Positions 25,597 through 34,824 are shown, counted from the stretch's first letter. The stretch is DNA of 64,000 nucleotides from Dehalococcoidia bacterium (GCA_041649635.1 JBAZMV010000004.1:62001-126000); one strand, 5' to 3'. The notes: generated by a model from the letters alone, not told the origin. Translations and numbers: made by a program.

Positions 25597-26324
25597 TCAG
25601 TGTCCGAAGGTGCAGAAAGAATCGAGTCCAAGCAATTTGGCCGTCCCCGATATCGTAACGCCGTAGAAGATGACAGGTTTTTTCAGTCCCAGGAAGTTGC
25701 CGAGTGTGCCGTTCGCGGCGGTTGTTCCCGTCACGAGAGCGATGTCGCCCCATGCAAGATTATCATCCGTCTTCTCAGGCCCGTCGATTATGATGCCGAA
25801 TTTCTCTTGCCGATGTTATCGGGATCCATATCCGTGACCTTCATCTCAAACTTTTCGGACAGGGCGCGTATCATCCCGGGCTGGAATCCTACGAAAGCTA
25901 TCTTGGGACGTCCGTATCTCTCCTCGATCGTTTTCACCAGTTGAAGGCTGCAACGCTTGGGCTCATCGTCCCTGCAATGAACGGTCTTGTCTGCAAGACC
26001 CAGATGCCTCATCACGGCATTGAGCGTGGATATAAACACCGCCCGCCTGAAGTTATTGTTCAGTTCCATGGACATGATCTCATCCAGCGTTCCATGAAAG
26101 TTGCCTGCCATATCCGTGAAGGCGTGTCCGGACGAGTCCAAAAAGTCCGCCTGAATCATGACCTCCTTGCCTTTTAAAAGGGGGTAATCCTCATCTTCGG
26201 GGTTTCCGATGGCCTGTGAGGGACTGAGGGGATTCGCACGGATCAATACCGGCTGATTATTCAGCCCTTTTGACGCAATAATCTCGGAGAACTTCTCTCT
26301 GATTGTGTTGTAGAAATCTTCCAT
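25597..26324 (-). pseudogene. DUF364 (putative heavy-metal chelation) gene with a frameshift
   Basis: The main frame from ATG 26324 runs to a stop at 25788 (178 residues, ending DPDNIGKRNSAS). Near 25800 a shift of one base restores a second frame reading EKFGIIIDGPEKTDN, then GDIALVTGTTAANGTLGNFL, then KPVIFYGVTISGTAKLLGL and CTFGH, ending with TGA at 25597-25599. That tail is exactly what a DUF364 protein needs at its C-terminus. One missing base, real or a sequencing error, is the simplest explanation. It is the last gene after fdnHIG-fdhE-fmdE/moeA, and DUF364 proteins are commonly found beside Mo/W genes. Confidence 0.8.
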
Positions 26325-26363
26325 CGTCTATCTCTCGTTCGATGGTCAAAAACGCCAAGACAT

Positions 26364-28043
26364 TCATCGTCCGAAAGCGCATTTAGGGAAGCGGCAGGTC
26401 TCACACTGCAGGCACAGCCCTCCGTGTCCCAGCGCTGCCAGGTCCAGTCGTGTGATGGACAGCCCAGCCAGAAGCCGCGGCAGCAGGACATCGAACGCCG
26501 TCGTTTTGAAATATAGGGCGCAAGCCGGCACCCCAAATACCTGCACCTCGCCGATGCGTCCCAGCAGTATCATGGCGCCCGGGATTACAGGAGAACCATA
26601 TATCAGATCGGTCGCGCCAGCATCCACCAGTCCCTGTCTTGTGACGTCATCCGGGTCGACGGACAGACCTGCCGTCGTTATCAGCAGGTCGATCCCTTTG
26701 GCGCATAGTTCTTTTGTCCCTCTGCATATTTCGTCCCGGTCATCGGGCACGATGCGTGATTCCACGATCCGTCCCTGGTAGGCCTTTATCTTTGAAGAGA
26801 TGATCGGGATGAACTTGTCCTCCGTGATGCCTTCAAATATCTCGGTGCCTGTGACCAGTATCCCCGCTTTAGATTTGCGCAGCGGGAGCACCTTGAAGAG
26901 AGAGTCCTCGGCCAGGATCGCCATGGCGGTGCGGAAATCGGAGGCTGGCAGATAAAGCGGGATGGCGCGCGTGCTGGCGACCTCCTCGCCCTTAGCCACA
27001 GGTGAAAAACCTTTCTGGGATGCACCCATTGCTCCCGGAACGTTATTGAATCGTTCTAAGCGCTCTTTGTCGACGATCAGCAGGCCGTTGCGGGCAGCGG
27101 TGATTCGAATCCTGCCCTCCCTTGGCGGTCCCTGGAAGGTTGTGCCCTCTCCCGCCATCGCCTTGGCAAACGCCATAGCCGCTTCGTTCTCGTGAACCCA
27201 ATCCGCGCCTACTGCATTGTCTTCGATAACATAGATATTGCGGCGGCCCATCTGCTGCAAACGGCACATATCGCCTGCGCTGATCTCCTGGCCGCTCTTG
27301 AGGGCCGGGCCTTTGCTCTCACCGGGAATGATTTCGGTCATATCATGAAGAGCCGTCTTTCCTACGGCTTGTTCTATCGATACAGTCTTAAGGAGAGGTC
27401 CGCTGAAAATTGACGCGGGGTCGAATGCAACGGATTCGTACGGCGCTTCTCCCTGGCATCCCCGGCAGACTGCACCGTCCTGCACGGGATAGGCTTCTCC
27501 GCACGTACTGCAGATACCTATTATTCCCTTCGAGTGTTTTCCTAGATAAACGGACTTTATCTTTATGGGATGAAGCGTGTAGATACTGCGGCCCGCCAGC
27601 CGTATCTGCTCCTTGAGAATGGCGTCATTCTGCTCACGCTTTCCCTTGAGTTTCAGAAACCACGCTTGAATTTCTTTCCAGTCTTTCAGTTTGTCTGCAT
27701 CGAGATAGACGCGAACGCCTTCGCCGGTGTACTTGTCGTAGAGGCTTATAGCATAGCGTCCCAGGTTGATTACCCTGAGCCAGCCGTTCCCTACGGTGCA
27801 CGGTGTGAGAAGCTGGACCGAGTCCGGCAGACAGGAGAAAGTCTCGCAGACAACGTCGAACAGTACTCCCTTGGCGATTTTTTCCATGGCCATATCCACC
27901 ATGATGCTGCCGATGATCACTCCCGGGGCCGCATAGCCGTGGAAGGATTTGATACGTTCGAGAAACTCTTCGAATGTATATTGTCCTACATGCTCGATGG
28001 GGGATGTGGCGTGTGTCTGCTTATTCTTTTTGTGGCCTTCCAT
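26364..28043 (-). CDS. FmdE-like domain fused to MoeA-type molybdopterin-binding domain
   Basis: A 559-residue protein. Residues 20-205 match FmdE (formylmethanofuran dehydrogenase subunit E family): FHGYAAPGVIIGSIMVDMAM near 34, CETFSCLPDSVQLLTPCT near 66, GNGWLRVINLGRYAISLYD near 86, ending in a zinc ribbon CSTCGEAYPVQDGAVCRGC near 178. Residues 210-540 are a MoaB/MoeA-type domain with ILVTGTEIFEG near 394 and LLITTAGLSVDPDDVT near 457 and VFGVPACALYF near 507; a CLQCETCRFPKC tail closes it. It starts one base after the fdhE stop. It probably handles Mo/W cofactor for the formate dehydrogenase, perhaps metal insertion or storage. Confidence 0.85.
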   Translation of the reverse strand: MEGHKKNKQTHATSPIEHVGQYTFEEFLERIKSFHGYAAPGVIIGSIMVDMAMEKIAKGVLFDVVCETFSCLPDSVQLLTPCTVGNGWLRVINLGRYAISLYDKYTGEGVRVYLDADKLKDWKEIQAWFLKLKGKREQNDAILKEQIRLAGRSIYTLHPIKIKSVYLGKHSKGIIGICSTCGEAYPVQDGAVCRGCQGEAPYESVAFDPASIFSGPLLKTVSIEQAVGKTALHDMTEIIPGESKGPALKSGQEISAGDMCRLQQMGRRNIYVIEDNAVGADWVHENEAAMAFAKAMAGEGTTFQGPPREGRIRITAARNGLLIVDKERLERFNNVPGAMGASQKGFSPVAKGEEVASTRAIPLYLPASDFRTAMAILAEDSLFKVLPLRKSKAGILVTGTEIFEGITEDKFIPIISSKIKAYQGRIVESRIVPDDRDEICRGTKELCAKGIDLLITTAGLSVDPDDVTRQGLVDAGATDLIYGSPVIPGAMILLGRIGEVQVFGVPACALYFKTTAFDVLLPRLLAGLSITRLDLAALGHGGLCLQCETCRFPKCAFGR

Positions 28044-28044
28044 C

Positions 28045-28950
28045 TCATTCTCCTGATTCAGTAACCATATTCCATGCGCAAACGGCGATCGGGGTGAATC
28101 CCTTGTCCTGCGCCAGTATGTCTAAGTATATCAGACCGGGGGCAACCGCCTCCGTAGCGGTCTCGGTACTTGCTCCAAGGTCCGTGCCAACGATGTATCT
28201 CTTACACTCGGGACAGGACTCGGCCCATTCCTTATTTCGGCCTTCAATATAGTCTAGCTGCTTTCCCTTCTTACCTTCGTAACCGCAATATGGACATTCC
28301 GTCCTCTTGAAGCGCCATTCATAACCGCAGAGAGAACATCTCAGCCACCTCTGGCCTTCTTTACCATGAAGGAAGCTTAATTCGGGAGACGACCCGCATA
28401 TTGGACAGTAGCCCTTAAACCACGGCATTTCTTTGATAAGGTCATGGAATCTCTGAGCCCTTTTCTCGATGAAAGGTTTAGATATCTGAATCAGCAGGAA
28501 TCGCAGCATATTGGGCTGAATGCCGAGCCGTGAAGCTGTACCATCCAACTCATTATCTTCACCCGTGAAAATCGCCAAAAGGCAATCCTTGACATCGATT
28601 TGGCCGGTATCCAGAGCTTGCGTCAGCTTTGTGATTTCCGGCCTTATTTTAGGAAAAGATCTCTCTAAAGCCGAGGCTGAACGCTTCATAGTCTCTCCCC
28701 ATGTGTCGATAAGTGAGGCGATGGTTTCCGTTTTCAGCATCGGCTCTCCCTTAGCGAACTGCTCCTTGTCCGGCGCTGAAACATCGATATCAGTACGACT
28801 GGAAATCTCAGCCTTAATATATTCTCTTTCAATAAGGAGTTTTTTGAAAGGGTCCAGTATGGACTTCAGGGATGGAATCTCTTTAATCCTCTTATCAAAG
28901 ACTTTTTCTATCCTTCTTACTGCTTCTTCCGGTTTGACCTCTTTGCCCAT
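28045..28950 (-). CDS. fdhE: Formate dehydrogenase accessory protein FdhE
   Basis: FdhE is a cytoplasmic rubredoxin-like protein needed for assembly of membrane formate dehydrogenase. The C-terminal half has four cysteine pairs: YCPICGSSP, LRCSLCGYEW, ECPYCGYEG and SCPECKRYI, as in E. coli FdhE. The start at 28950 (ATG, AGGAG 7 bases upstream) is preferred; an upstream ATG at 29010 would place the start close behind fdnG and put a perfect 16-bp palindrome inside the coding frame. It lies directly after the fdnG gene and before the FmdE-MoeA fusion. Confidence 0.92.
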   Translation of the reverse strand: MGKEVKPEEAVRRIEKVFDKRIKEIPSLKSILDPFKKLLIEREYIKAEISSRTDIDVSAPDKEQFAKGEPMLKTETIASLIDTWGETMKRSASALERSFPKIRPEITKLTQALDTGQIDVKDCLLAIFTGEDNELDGTASRLGIQPNMLRFLLIQISKPFIEKRAQRFHDLIKEMPWFKGYCPICGSSPELSFLHGKEGQRWLRCSLCGYEWRFKRTECPYCGYEGKKGKQLDYIEGRNKEWAESCPECKRYIVGTDLGASTETATEAVAPGLIYLDILAQDKGFTPIAVCAWNMVTESGE

Positions 28951-28971
28951 GAATATCTCCTGACCAGATAA

Positions 28972-29004
28972 AAGATGCCCCACTTCGTCGAAGTGGGGCA
29001 TCTT
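28972..29004 (-). terminator. Strong hairpin between fdnG and fdhE
   Basis: Perfect 16-base arms AAGATGCCCCACTTCG/CGAAGTGGGGCATCTT around one central base, followed on the minus strand by TTTTATC. It could be a partial terminator setting lower expression of the maturation genes than of the structural genes fdnHIG. Confidence 0.75.
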
Positions 29005-29036
29005 CTTCATTTATTCGTAAACCCCGTACGGTGTGA

Positions 29037-32000
29037 TTATATTTTTCTCACGTTTACCATGAAGGCTTTATACTCAGGGGTCTGTGCGTTTCCATCGCCG
29101 ACGGTCGCCGTAAGCAGGTTGACGGAGTCGCCGCAGTTCTTCGGGAAAAGCCATCCGTAGTTGAATGGTATGCCTACCTGATGAACTACCTTGGCATTGC
29201 CGTTATGGTCCTTCATGTTGTGAGGCTTGAAGCGCTTGGTCACCATGGCCACGCATTCAAGGGAGCCGCGAATCGATTCTACGACTACCTTTTCACCGTT
29301 CTGGATGCCTTTCTCCTGCGCCAACTCTTCGCTCATCTCCACATAGACCTCCGGTTGAAGCTCTGTAAGGCGAGGCTGCCATCTTGTATATGCACCGCTA
29401 CACCAGTGTTCGGTACAGGAGTACGAAGTAGCTACAATCGGGAAATCGGCACTTGCGCTGCGAATCTCATCCATATCGCTGGAGAATAGCTTGATTATCG
29501 GGCTGTTCTGCTGCGAGGACATGATATTCTGCTCCAACGGGCTCTCCCTGGGCTCATAGTGTTCAGGGAAAGGTCCGTCAGCCGGGCCATCGGGGCCATA
29601 AAGGGAGCCAACGCCGTCCGTCTTCATAATGAAGGGAAGCTTGCCGGCAGGGTCACCTGCAGGAGCTCCGCCGCCGTCCACGACATCGCCGACCCAGGCA
29701 CTGCCGTTCCATTGCAGCAGGGGTCTGGCCGGGTTCCAGGGGTTGCCTGCGAGATCCACCGACGCGCGGTTGTATATTATGCGCCGGTTATACGGCCAGC
29801 AGAACGACCAGTTGGGATAGAGTCCGAGGCCCGTCGGGTCATCCAAACCCCTTCTTTCCATCAAGTTGGTGCCGTCCTTGGTGAAGGAGCCGCTGTAGAG
29901 CCACAGACCGCATGACGTCTTCCCTGAATCGTCGAGATTTCCGAAGCCCGGTACAAGCTCACCTGCTTTGTAAGTTGTGGTGCCGATAGTAGTGTCTTCC
30001 AGGAAAAATCCGTTCAGTTCATTTGCTGCCTTTAGGGGGCTCCATGAGCCGTTATCGTCATAAGCTTCCTTCATTCTGAGATTCTTTATGGGCTCCGGGA
30101 ATGTGCCTCCCTCGCTTTCATACAGTTCCTGAAGTTTCAATATCAGCCTGTACATGATCTCTCCGGTATAGAGCGCATCCCCGGGAGGCGTAGCAGCCTG
30201 GTATTTCCATTGCATCCAGCGGCCGCTATTGGCCTGACTTCCTTCCTTCTCAACGGACGCCGCGGCGGGAAGCAGGAAGACCTCTGTCTTGACTTCGCTT
30301 GGGTCTACGTTGGGCCCCTTCCAGAAGGAGGCCGTCTCATTATCAAAGATATTAACGTGCATCAGCCAGTCAAGGTTCTTCAAAGCCGCACGTACCTTGT
30401 TGGAGTTGGGATTGCTGACCGCGGGGTCGGTGCCGACGGTAATGTAGCCTTTCACATTTCCTTTATACATCTCGTCGAACATGGTCATTGTAGATGCATC
30501 TTGGGAATCATCGACCTTGGGCACCCATGAGAAGGCGAAGTCATTGTCCGCAGTCGCGCTGGAGCCGAACCATGTCTTGAGCTGACTGACTATATACTTC
30601 TTATAGTTCTTCCACCAGTTGATGGATTTTGGCTCTCCCGTGACCGTGTAGCCCTTGGCAACATACTCGGCCAGTGTCTGCTGCCCGGCCTTAGGCGCCT
30701 TAAGATATCCCGGCAGATAGTGATACAGCAAAGCCATATCTGTAGATCCCTGAACGTTGGGCTCGCCTCGTAGAGCATTGACTCCGCCGCCGCAGATGCC
30801 GATGTTGCCAAGGAGTAACTGTATTATGCCGAAGCACCTGATATTCTGTACCCCTGTGGTATGCTGGGTCTGACCAAGGGCATAGCACATGGTTCCGGAC
30901 TTGTCCCTGACGCTGGTAGAAGAGTACAGCTCGTAAACGGTGAGCAGGTCATCCTTTGATGTCCCGGTGATAGCCGAGACCGTGTCCAGATCGTAGCGGG
31001 AATAATGCTCCTTCAGCTTCTGGAATACCGAGTTGGGATCATCAAGGCTGGCGGCCTTCTCTGTGACGTTGTTGCCATCCCTGTGAATCTTCCACAAGGA
31101 TGTGTCGTATTTCCTGGTGGCCGGATTATATCCGGCGAAGAGCCCGTCATTAAAGGTATATGTGTCGGGAACTTTGAAAAGGGCATTGGTGTAGTTCTCC
31201 ACATACTCTTTGAAATACTTGTTGTTATCGATGATGTATTTGATCATCCCGCCGAGGAAGGCGATGTCGGTGCCCGATCGCAGCCGGCAATAGACATCCG
31301 CCTTAGCAGACGTTCTGGTGTATCTGGGATCGACATGGATTATCTTGCCGCCACGTTCCTGGGCCTTCAGCGCCCACTTCATGGCGACGGGATGATGTTC
31401 CGCCATGTTGCTTCCCTGGATCAGGATGACGTCTGAATTTCTCAGATCGATGTAGTGATTGGTCATCGCGCCGCGTCCGAACGACTCTGACAGAGCCGGT
31501 ACAGTCGGGCCGTGTCAGACACGGGCTTGGTGGTCTATATACACCAAGCCCATGGCCCTCGCTAAGGTAACCATCATCCAGCACTCTTCTGTGTCTACGT
31601 TGGAGCTGCCGTGAAAAGCTACCGATTCAAGCCGATTTACCGTCTTGCCGTCACTATTGGTAGCGATGAAATCGGCATCTCGATTGTCTTTTATCTTTCG
31701 TGCTATCTGGGTAAGAGCCCAGTCCCAGTCCTTCTCTTCCCACTTATCGCTGTAGGCGGCGCGATATTGCACCTTTGTCAGCCGGTGTTCATTAGCTGCC
31801 GATGTCTCGTAGATGTTTGCGCCTTTGGGACAAAGGGTCCCCTCGCTGATGGGATGGTCCGCATCTCCCTCTACGTGGATAATCTTTCCATCCGAGTCCG
31901 TATAGCAGAGCACACCGCATCCCAATGAACAGTAGGAGCAGATTGACGTCGTCTGTTTGGCACTTTTTACCTTGTTGGCCCGCGTCATGTCCATGGCGTA

Positions 32001-32102
32001 GGCTTTAGCTGCACTGGCGTTAATGCCGAGGGATGCCAGCGTCAAGCCTCCGGCCACGGCGGCGCTGGACCCTTTTAAGAACTGCCGTCGTGTTACTTGC
32101 AT
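29037..32102 (-). CDS. fdnG: Formate dehydrogenase major subunit, selenoprotein (Sec196), Tat-exported
   Basis: A 1021-residue protein read through an in-frame TGA at 31515-31517; context HQARV-U-HGPTVPAL is the formate dehydrogenase-N/O active site and the Sec number (196) is that of E. coli FdnG. The N-terminus is a Tat signal (TRRQFLKGSSAAVAGG then hydrophobic to about residue 35, AKAYA). The 4Fe-4S motif is CSYCSLGCGVLC with LCPKG downstream. The protein should oxidise formate on the outer face of the membrane with FdnH and FdnI. It lies last of the three structural genes, not first as in E. coli. Taking TGA as stop would split it into two. Confidence 0.95.
31483..31506 (-). promoter_or_regulatory. 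Candidate bSECIS element for fdnG
   Basis: Downstream of the TGA, GACT...AGTC arms enclose a GGCTCT-containing loop on the minus strand, at the usual distance (about 8 bases). The stem has several mismatches, so the fold is less convincing than that of fdhA. The protein context is the stronger evidence for selenocysteine. Confidence 0.45.
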
Positions 32103-32162
32103 TCATTCCCCCCTGTTTTTAATATGCTTAATATCATTGATTAAATGACAATTGACTTCACA

Positions 32163-32870
32163 TTATTTCTTATGCTTGGTAACCTCGTCGTACCATTTTT
32201 TATGGTGCGATTCGGCGTAATGGGCGGATACTTTTCCGTTTACCATGGACCAGAAGATGCCGCGCATCTTGGGATGGAACACCGAGAGATAAACGTGAAC
32301 CAGGGCCATGGCAAGCAGCACCACCATACCAAGGGCATGGAATGTGCCCGCCCACATAAAGGCTCCTGATGTCTTGAAGAACATCATGATTATCCCCGTG
32401 ATAACCATAAGTGCGCCCGCTCCAAGCACCAGCACCCACCACATCTTCTGCCCGGTGTTCATATGATCCTGAGGAGGCATCTTGTCCTCTTTGCCGAAGA
32501 AGTAGTATCCCACCGCCGCCTTGGCCCATCCGATGTCGTCTTTGCCCCATTTAAAAGCGAACTTTATCCCTTCCATGGAGCCCTTGGGGTTGAGGACGAA
32601 GAATACGCCCGCCCATACGCAGACGATTATCGCAGCCCAGTGATGTAGAAGGGTGGTGATACTGCCCTCCGCCGCGCCGCTGAACGCGGGGACGAAGAGT
32701 ATAAGTCCTGTAATGAACAATATGGTCCAGGTAATCGCCGTGACCCAGTGCAATATTCGAACCTGCTTGGAATATCGTGTCAGCACTTTCTCGCCTGAAC
32801 CGGGTTTTGGCCCAAAAATAACTTCGGATGCGGGAGTTGAGCCGGGCTTTGCTTTAGCGCTAGTCGTCAT
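32163..32870 (-). CDS. fdnI: Formate dehydrogenase cytochrome b556 subunit
   Basis: A 235-residue integral membrane protein with four hydrophobic helices. Conserved histidines in RILHWVTAITWTILFITG near residue 39 and in LLHHWAAIIVCVWAGVFF near 76, plus the later AGTFHALGMVVLLAMALVHVYLS near 178, fit the diheme b subunit that passes electrons from the iron-sulfur subunit to quinone. The 35-residue N-terminal extension before the first helix is polar. It starts one base after fdnH ends. Confidence 0.9.
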   Translation of the reverse strand: MTTSAKAKPGSTPASEVIFGPKPGSGEKVLTRYSKQVRILHWVTAITWTILFITGLILFVPAFSGAAEGSITTLLHHWAAIIVCVWAGVFFVLNPKGSMEGIKFAFKWGKDDIGWAKAAVGYYFFGKEDKMPPQDHMNTGQKMWWVLVLGAGALMVITGIIMMFFKTSGAFMWAGTFHALGMVVLLAMALVHVYLSVFHPKMRGIFWSMVNGKVSAHYAESHHKKWYDEVTKHKK

Positions 32871-32871
32871 T

Positions 32872-33660
32872 TTATTCCCCCTTGCTCTTCAGTTGAATCT
32901 TTCTCTTAGCAATGATGTAGTTGAGCCCCAGGCCCAGCACGGCAGCGCCGGCCACGGCCCATCCCAGAGGCCTTATAACGTCCTGCCATGCGGTGGCTGC
33001 CACGGTTATCTTCGGATCGACCGGCAGTCCGTAAACGCTGGGCTCATCTTCAAGGACATAAAGGACATGCAGTCCGCCGAGCTCGTTCTCGCCGTACAGG
33101 TTTGCTTTAGGAGACTTAGATTTGAGAGCGCTCACCCTTGCTTTGCCGAGCGCCAGCATCTCGCTGCGATCCCCGAATTGCAGCGCCCCTGAAAGACACG
33201 TCTTGACACAGGCAGGGAGATCTCCCTCCACTACGCGGTCCTGGCACATGGTGCACTTGGTTGTGTGCCTGATGCCTATTGGGCTGCCGCTGGGGCGGGG
33301 TACGTTGAACGGGCAAGCCGCCACGCAGTAGCCGCATCCGCTGCATTTGTCTTTATCATAGGCTACAAAACCCATGTCGTGATAATACAGCGCCTTCGTC
33401 GGGCAAACCTCAACGCAGCCGGCTTCGGTGCAGTGCATGCAGCTTTGCCGGCCGAACAGCCAACGGAAGTCCCCGTCGTCGCCCACTTCGATAAATCTCA
33501 TCTTAAGCCAGGTGTTGGGAGATAGATCGGGTGGATTCTCGATGGTACCTCTATTCGTGGTTTTCTCGCCCGGGAGCTGATTCCACTCCTTGCAGGCAAT
33601 CTGGCATCCACGACAGGCTGTGCATTTTGAGGCATCGTACAGAATAGCCTTTTCCGCCAT
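32872..33660 (-). CDS. fdnH: Formate dehydrogenase iron-sulfur subunit with C-terminal anchor
   Basis: A 262-residue protein with four ferredoxin-type cluster motifs: CTACRGCQIACKEWNQ near 12, SCMHCTEAGCVEVCP near 74, CSGCGYCVAACPF near 106, CTMCQDRVVEGDLPACVKTC near 137, as in FdnH/FdoH. A membrane helix near residues 225-248 (GWAVAGAAVLGLGLNYIIA) anchors it. It leads the operon fdnH-fdnI-fdnG, just after two tandem riboswitch units. Confidence 0.93.
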   Translation of the reverse strand: MAEKAILYDASKCTACRGCQIACKEWNQLPGEKTTNRGTIENPPDLSPNTWLKMRFIEVGDDGDFRWLFGRQSCMHCTEAGCVEVCPTKALYYHDMGFVAYDKDKCSGCGYCVAACPFNVPRPSGSPIGIRHTTKCTMCQDRVVEGDLPACVKTCLSGALQFGDRSEMLALGKARVSALKSKSPKANLYGENELGGLHVLYVLEDEPSVYGLPVDPKITVAATAWQDVIRPLGWAVAGAAVLGLGLNYIIAKRKIQLKSKGE

Positions 33661-33712
33661 TATTTCCCTCCGTTACTCTTTCTATATGACATAACCAGTC
33701 GTTCTAATTTCA

Positions 33713-33744
33713 CAAAAAAAGCGCCCCTCTGGAAGGAGGCGCTT
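33713..33744 (-). terminator. Expression-platform terminator of riboswitch 4
   Basis: On the minus strand AGCGCCTCC...GGGGCGCT, followed by TTTTTTTG, 55 bases before fdnH. Same type as at the other copies. Confidence 0.85.
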
Positions 33745-33756
33745 AAACGCACAAAA

Positions 33757-33867
33757 AGCTACAATAGCTCTCCTTTCCACAATGGGGGGTGCAGGCGTTT
33801 CCATCTGCGCCGTATGGTTGCTCGCCATGCCCTTTTATATGGTTTAGGCGCGGCAACTCGGACAGCT
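33757..33867 (-). ncRNA. Moco riboswitch-like aptamer 4, fdn leader, gene-proximal
   Basis: Minus strand: AGCTGTCCGAGTTG, GCGCCTAAACC, GCAGATGGAAACG, CACCCCCCATTGTGGAAAGG, closing AGCT. It is the gene-proximal unit of a tandem pair and is nearly identical to aptamer 3. Confidence 0.85.
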
Positions 33868-33885
33868 TTTTAATAAACCGCCTTA

Positions 33886-33915
33886 ATCTTAACTCTAAGT
33901 TAAGGGTGGTGTCAA
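33886..33915 (-). promoter_or_regulatory. Promoter of riboswitch 4 (TTGACA-18-TAAGAT)
   Basis: TTGACA (33910-33915) and TAAGAT (33886-33891) on the minus strand, spacer 18. Confidence 0.75.
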
Positions 33916-33959
33916 TCTTAATTGAAGGATGGGATGTAAATTCAAACTTGTATTAATGC

Positions 33960-33993
33960 TGAAGGCGGAAGCCAGGGCAGACTTCCGCCTTCA
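33960..33993 (-). repeat. Inverted repeat between riboswitch units 5 and 4
   Basis: TGAAGGCGGAAG/CTTCCGCCTTCA arms. The hairpin and flanking bases match those between units 1 and 2 (2464-2501), evidence of cassette duplication. No T-run follows. Confidence 0.8.
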
Positions 33994-34030
33994 ACGGCAG
34001 GTTTAAGGGTCTTATTTAATTTGGTTAAAA

Positions 34031-34058
34031 TAAAAAGCGCCCCGTTGCGGTAGGCGCT
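34031..34058 (-). terminator. Expression-platform terminator of riboswitch 5
   Basis: Minus strand AGCGCC...GGCGCT followed by TTTTTATTTT. The bases after it resemble those after terminator 1. Confidence 0.8.
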
Positions 34059-34071
34059 TAATAGTAAACGA

Positions 34072-34183
34072 AGCTACTAGCAAGCTCTCCTTTCCGCAAT
34101 GGGGGGTGCAGGCGTTTCCACCTGCGCCGTATGGTTGCCCGCCATGCCTTTTTTGCGGTTTAGGCCGGGCAACTCGGATAGCT
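34072..34183 (-). ncRNA. Moco riboswitch-like aptamer 5, fdn leader, distal
   Basis: Minus strand: AGCTATCCGAGTTG, GGCCTAAACC, GCAGGTGGAAACG, CACCCCCCATTGCGGAAAGG, closing with AGCTTGCTAGTAGCT. The bases before the aptamer (AAAATCACGGCGGTTTATT) are identical to those before aptamer 1, which fits a copied cassette. Confidence 0.85.
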
Positions 34184-34201
34184 TTTTAATAAACCGCCGT
34201 G

Positions 34202-34231
34202 ATTTTATCATGACAAAAGAGATGGTGTCAA
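34202..34231 (-). promoter_or_regulatory. Promoter of riboswitch 5 (TTGACA-18-TAAAAT)
   Basis: TTGACA (34226-34231) and TAAAAT (34202-34207) on the minus strand, spacer 18, same as at unit 1. Confidence 0.8.
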
Positions 34232-34603
34232 CCGTCGTCTACGCCGGATAGTGTAGTATCATAGTTTAAGGAAGATCTCTTGAATTTTTTCGATTGTCCC
34301 TCAAGTCAATTGATAGAAGATGCGTGATACCAACGCCATAGATAGAGCCTTTCGGGGGGGGCACCGCAGGACGAGACCGGTTAGTTGCTTCCAGCTATCT
34401 GCTAGTGTAGACCGTATAAGCTATTGAGCGATCATTTGAACGCTTCTCACTCTATTTTGTAGAATAGTGGTTCAGGTATAATCACAGGCACACAGATATT
34501 TTCCTAATTCTGGTAATTTAGCTCTGTGATTTGGTGCCAAACCTTGCATAATCACCTAAATACTTGGCACACTTATCTTGACGCTCTCCCTTGTTTATAC
34601 AAG
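34232..34603. other. Intergenic core between divergent riboswitch arrays
   Basis: About 370 bases, AT-richer than the genes, between the outermost fdn promoter and the outermost mod promoter. I see no gene, repeat or aptamer. A G8 run at 34355-34362 is the only compositional oddity. The position would suit a shared regulator site, but none is recognised. Confidence 0.4.
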
Positions 34604-34632
34604 TTGACAATGCTTACAATGTCGTCTAGAAT
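34604..34632 (+). promoter_or_regulatory. Promoter of riboswitch 6 (TTGACA-17-TAGAAT)
   Basis: TTGACA at 34604-34609 and TAGAAT at 34627-34632, spacer 17, about 19 bases before the aptamer. Confidence 0.75.
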
Positions 34633-34650
34633 TTACCTCGGTTGTCTGTA

Positions 34651-34750
34651 AGCTATCCGAGTCGTTGCGCCTAAACCAAACGCGAAGGCATGGCAAGCGA
34701 CCTATATGGTACAGATGGAAACGCCTGTGCCACCTGCTGGGAAGGAGAGC
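34651..34750 (+). ncRNA. Moco riboswitch-like aptamer 6, mod leader, distal and divergent
   Basis: AGCTATCCGAGTCG, GCGCCTAAACC, ACAGATGGAAACG and GCCACCTGCTGGGAAGGAGAGC. The 3' hairpin departs from the C-rich consensus seen in copies 1-5 (GCCACCTGCTGGGAAGG against CACCCCCCATTGTGGAAAGG), so binding may differ or be lost. It is followed by two terminators in series and a second aptamer of another subtype. Confidence 0.65.
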
Positions 34751-34773
34751 ATACGGGCATGGCGTATTGCGTA

Positions 34774-34800
34774 AGCGCCTTTGTGAAAGGCGCTTTTTTT
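34774..34800 (+). terminator. First terminator after riboswitch 6
   Basis: AGCGCCTTT/AAAGGCGCT, 9-bp stem with GTG loop, then seven T residues. Confidence 0.9.
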
Positions 34801-34824
34801 ATTGGCATCGCTATGCTGTCGTAG

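Noticed and set aside
31515..31517. TGA read as a nonsense mutation in fdnG
   Set aside because: It falls exactly at the Sec position of FdnG with conserved flanks, and both parts are otherwise intact.
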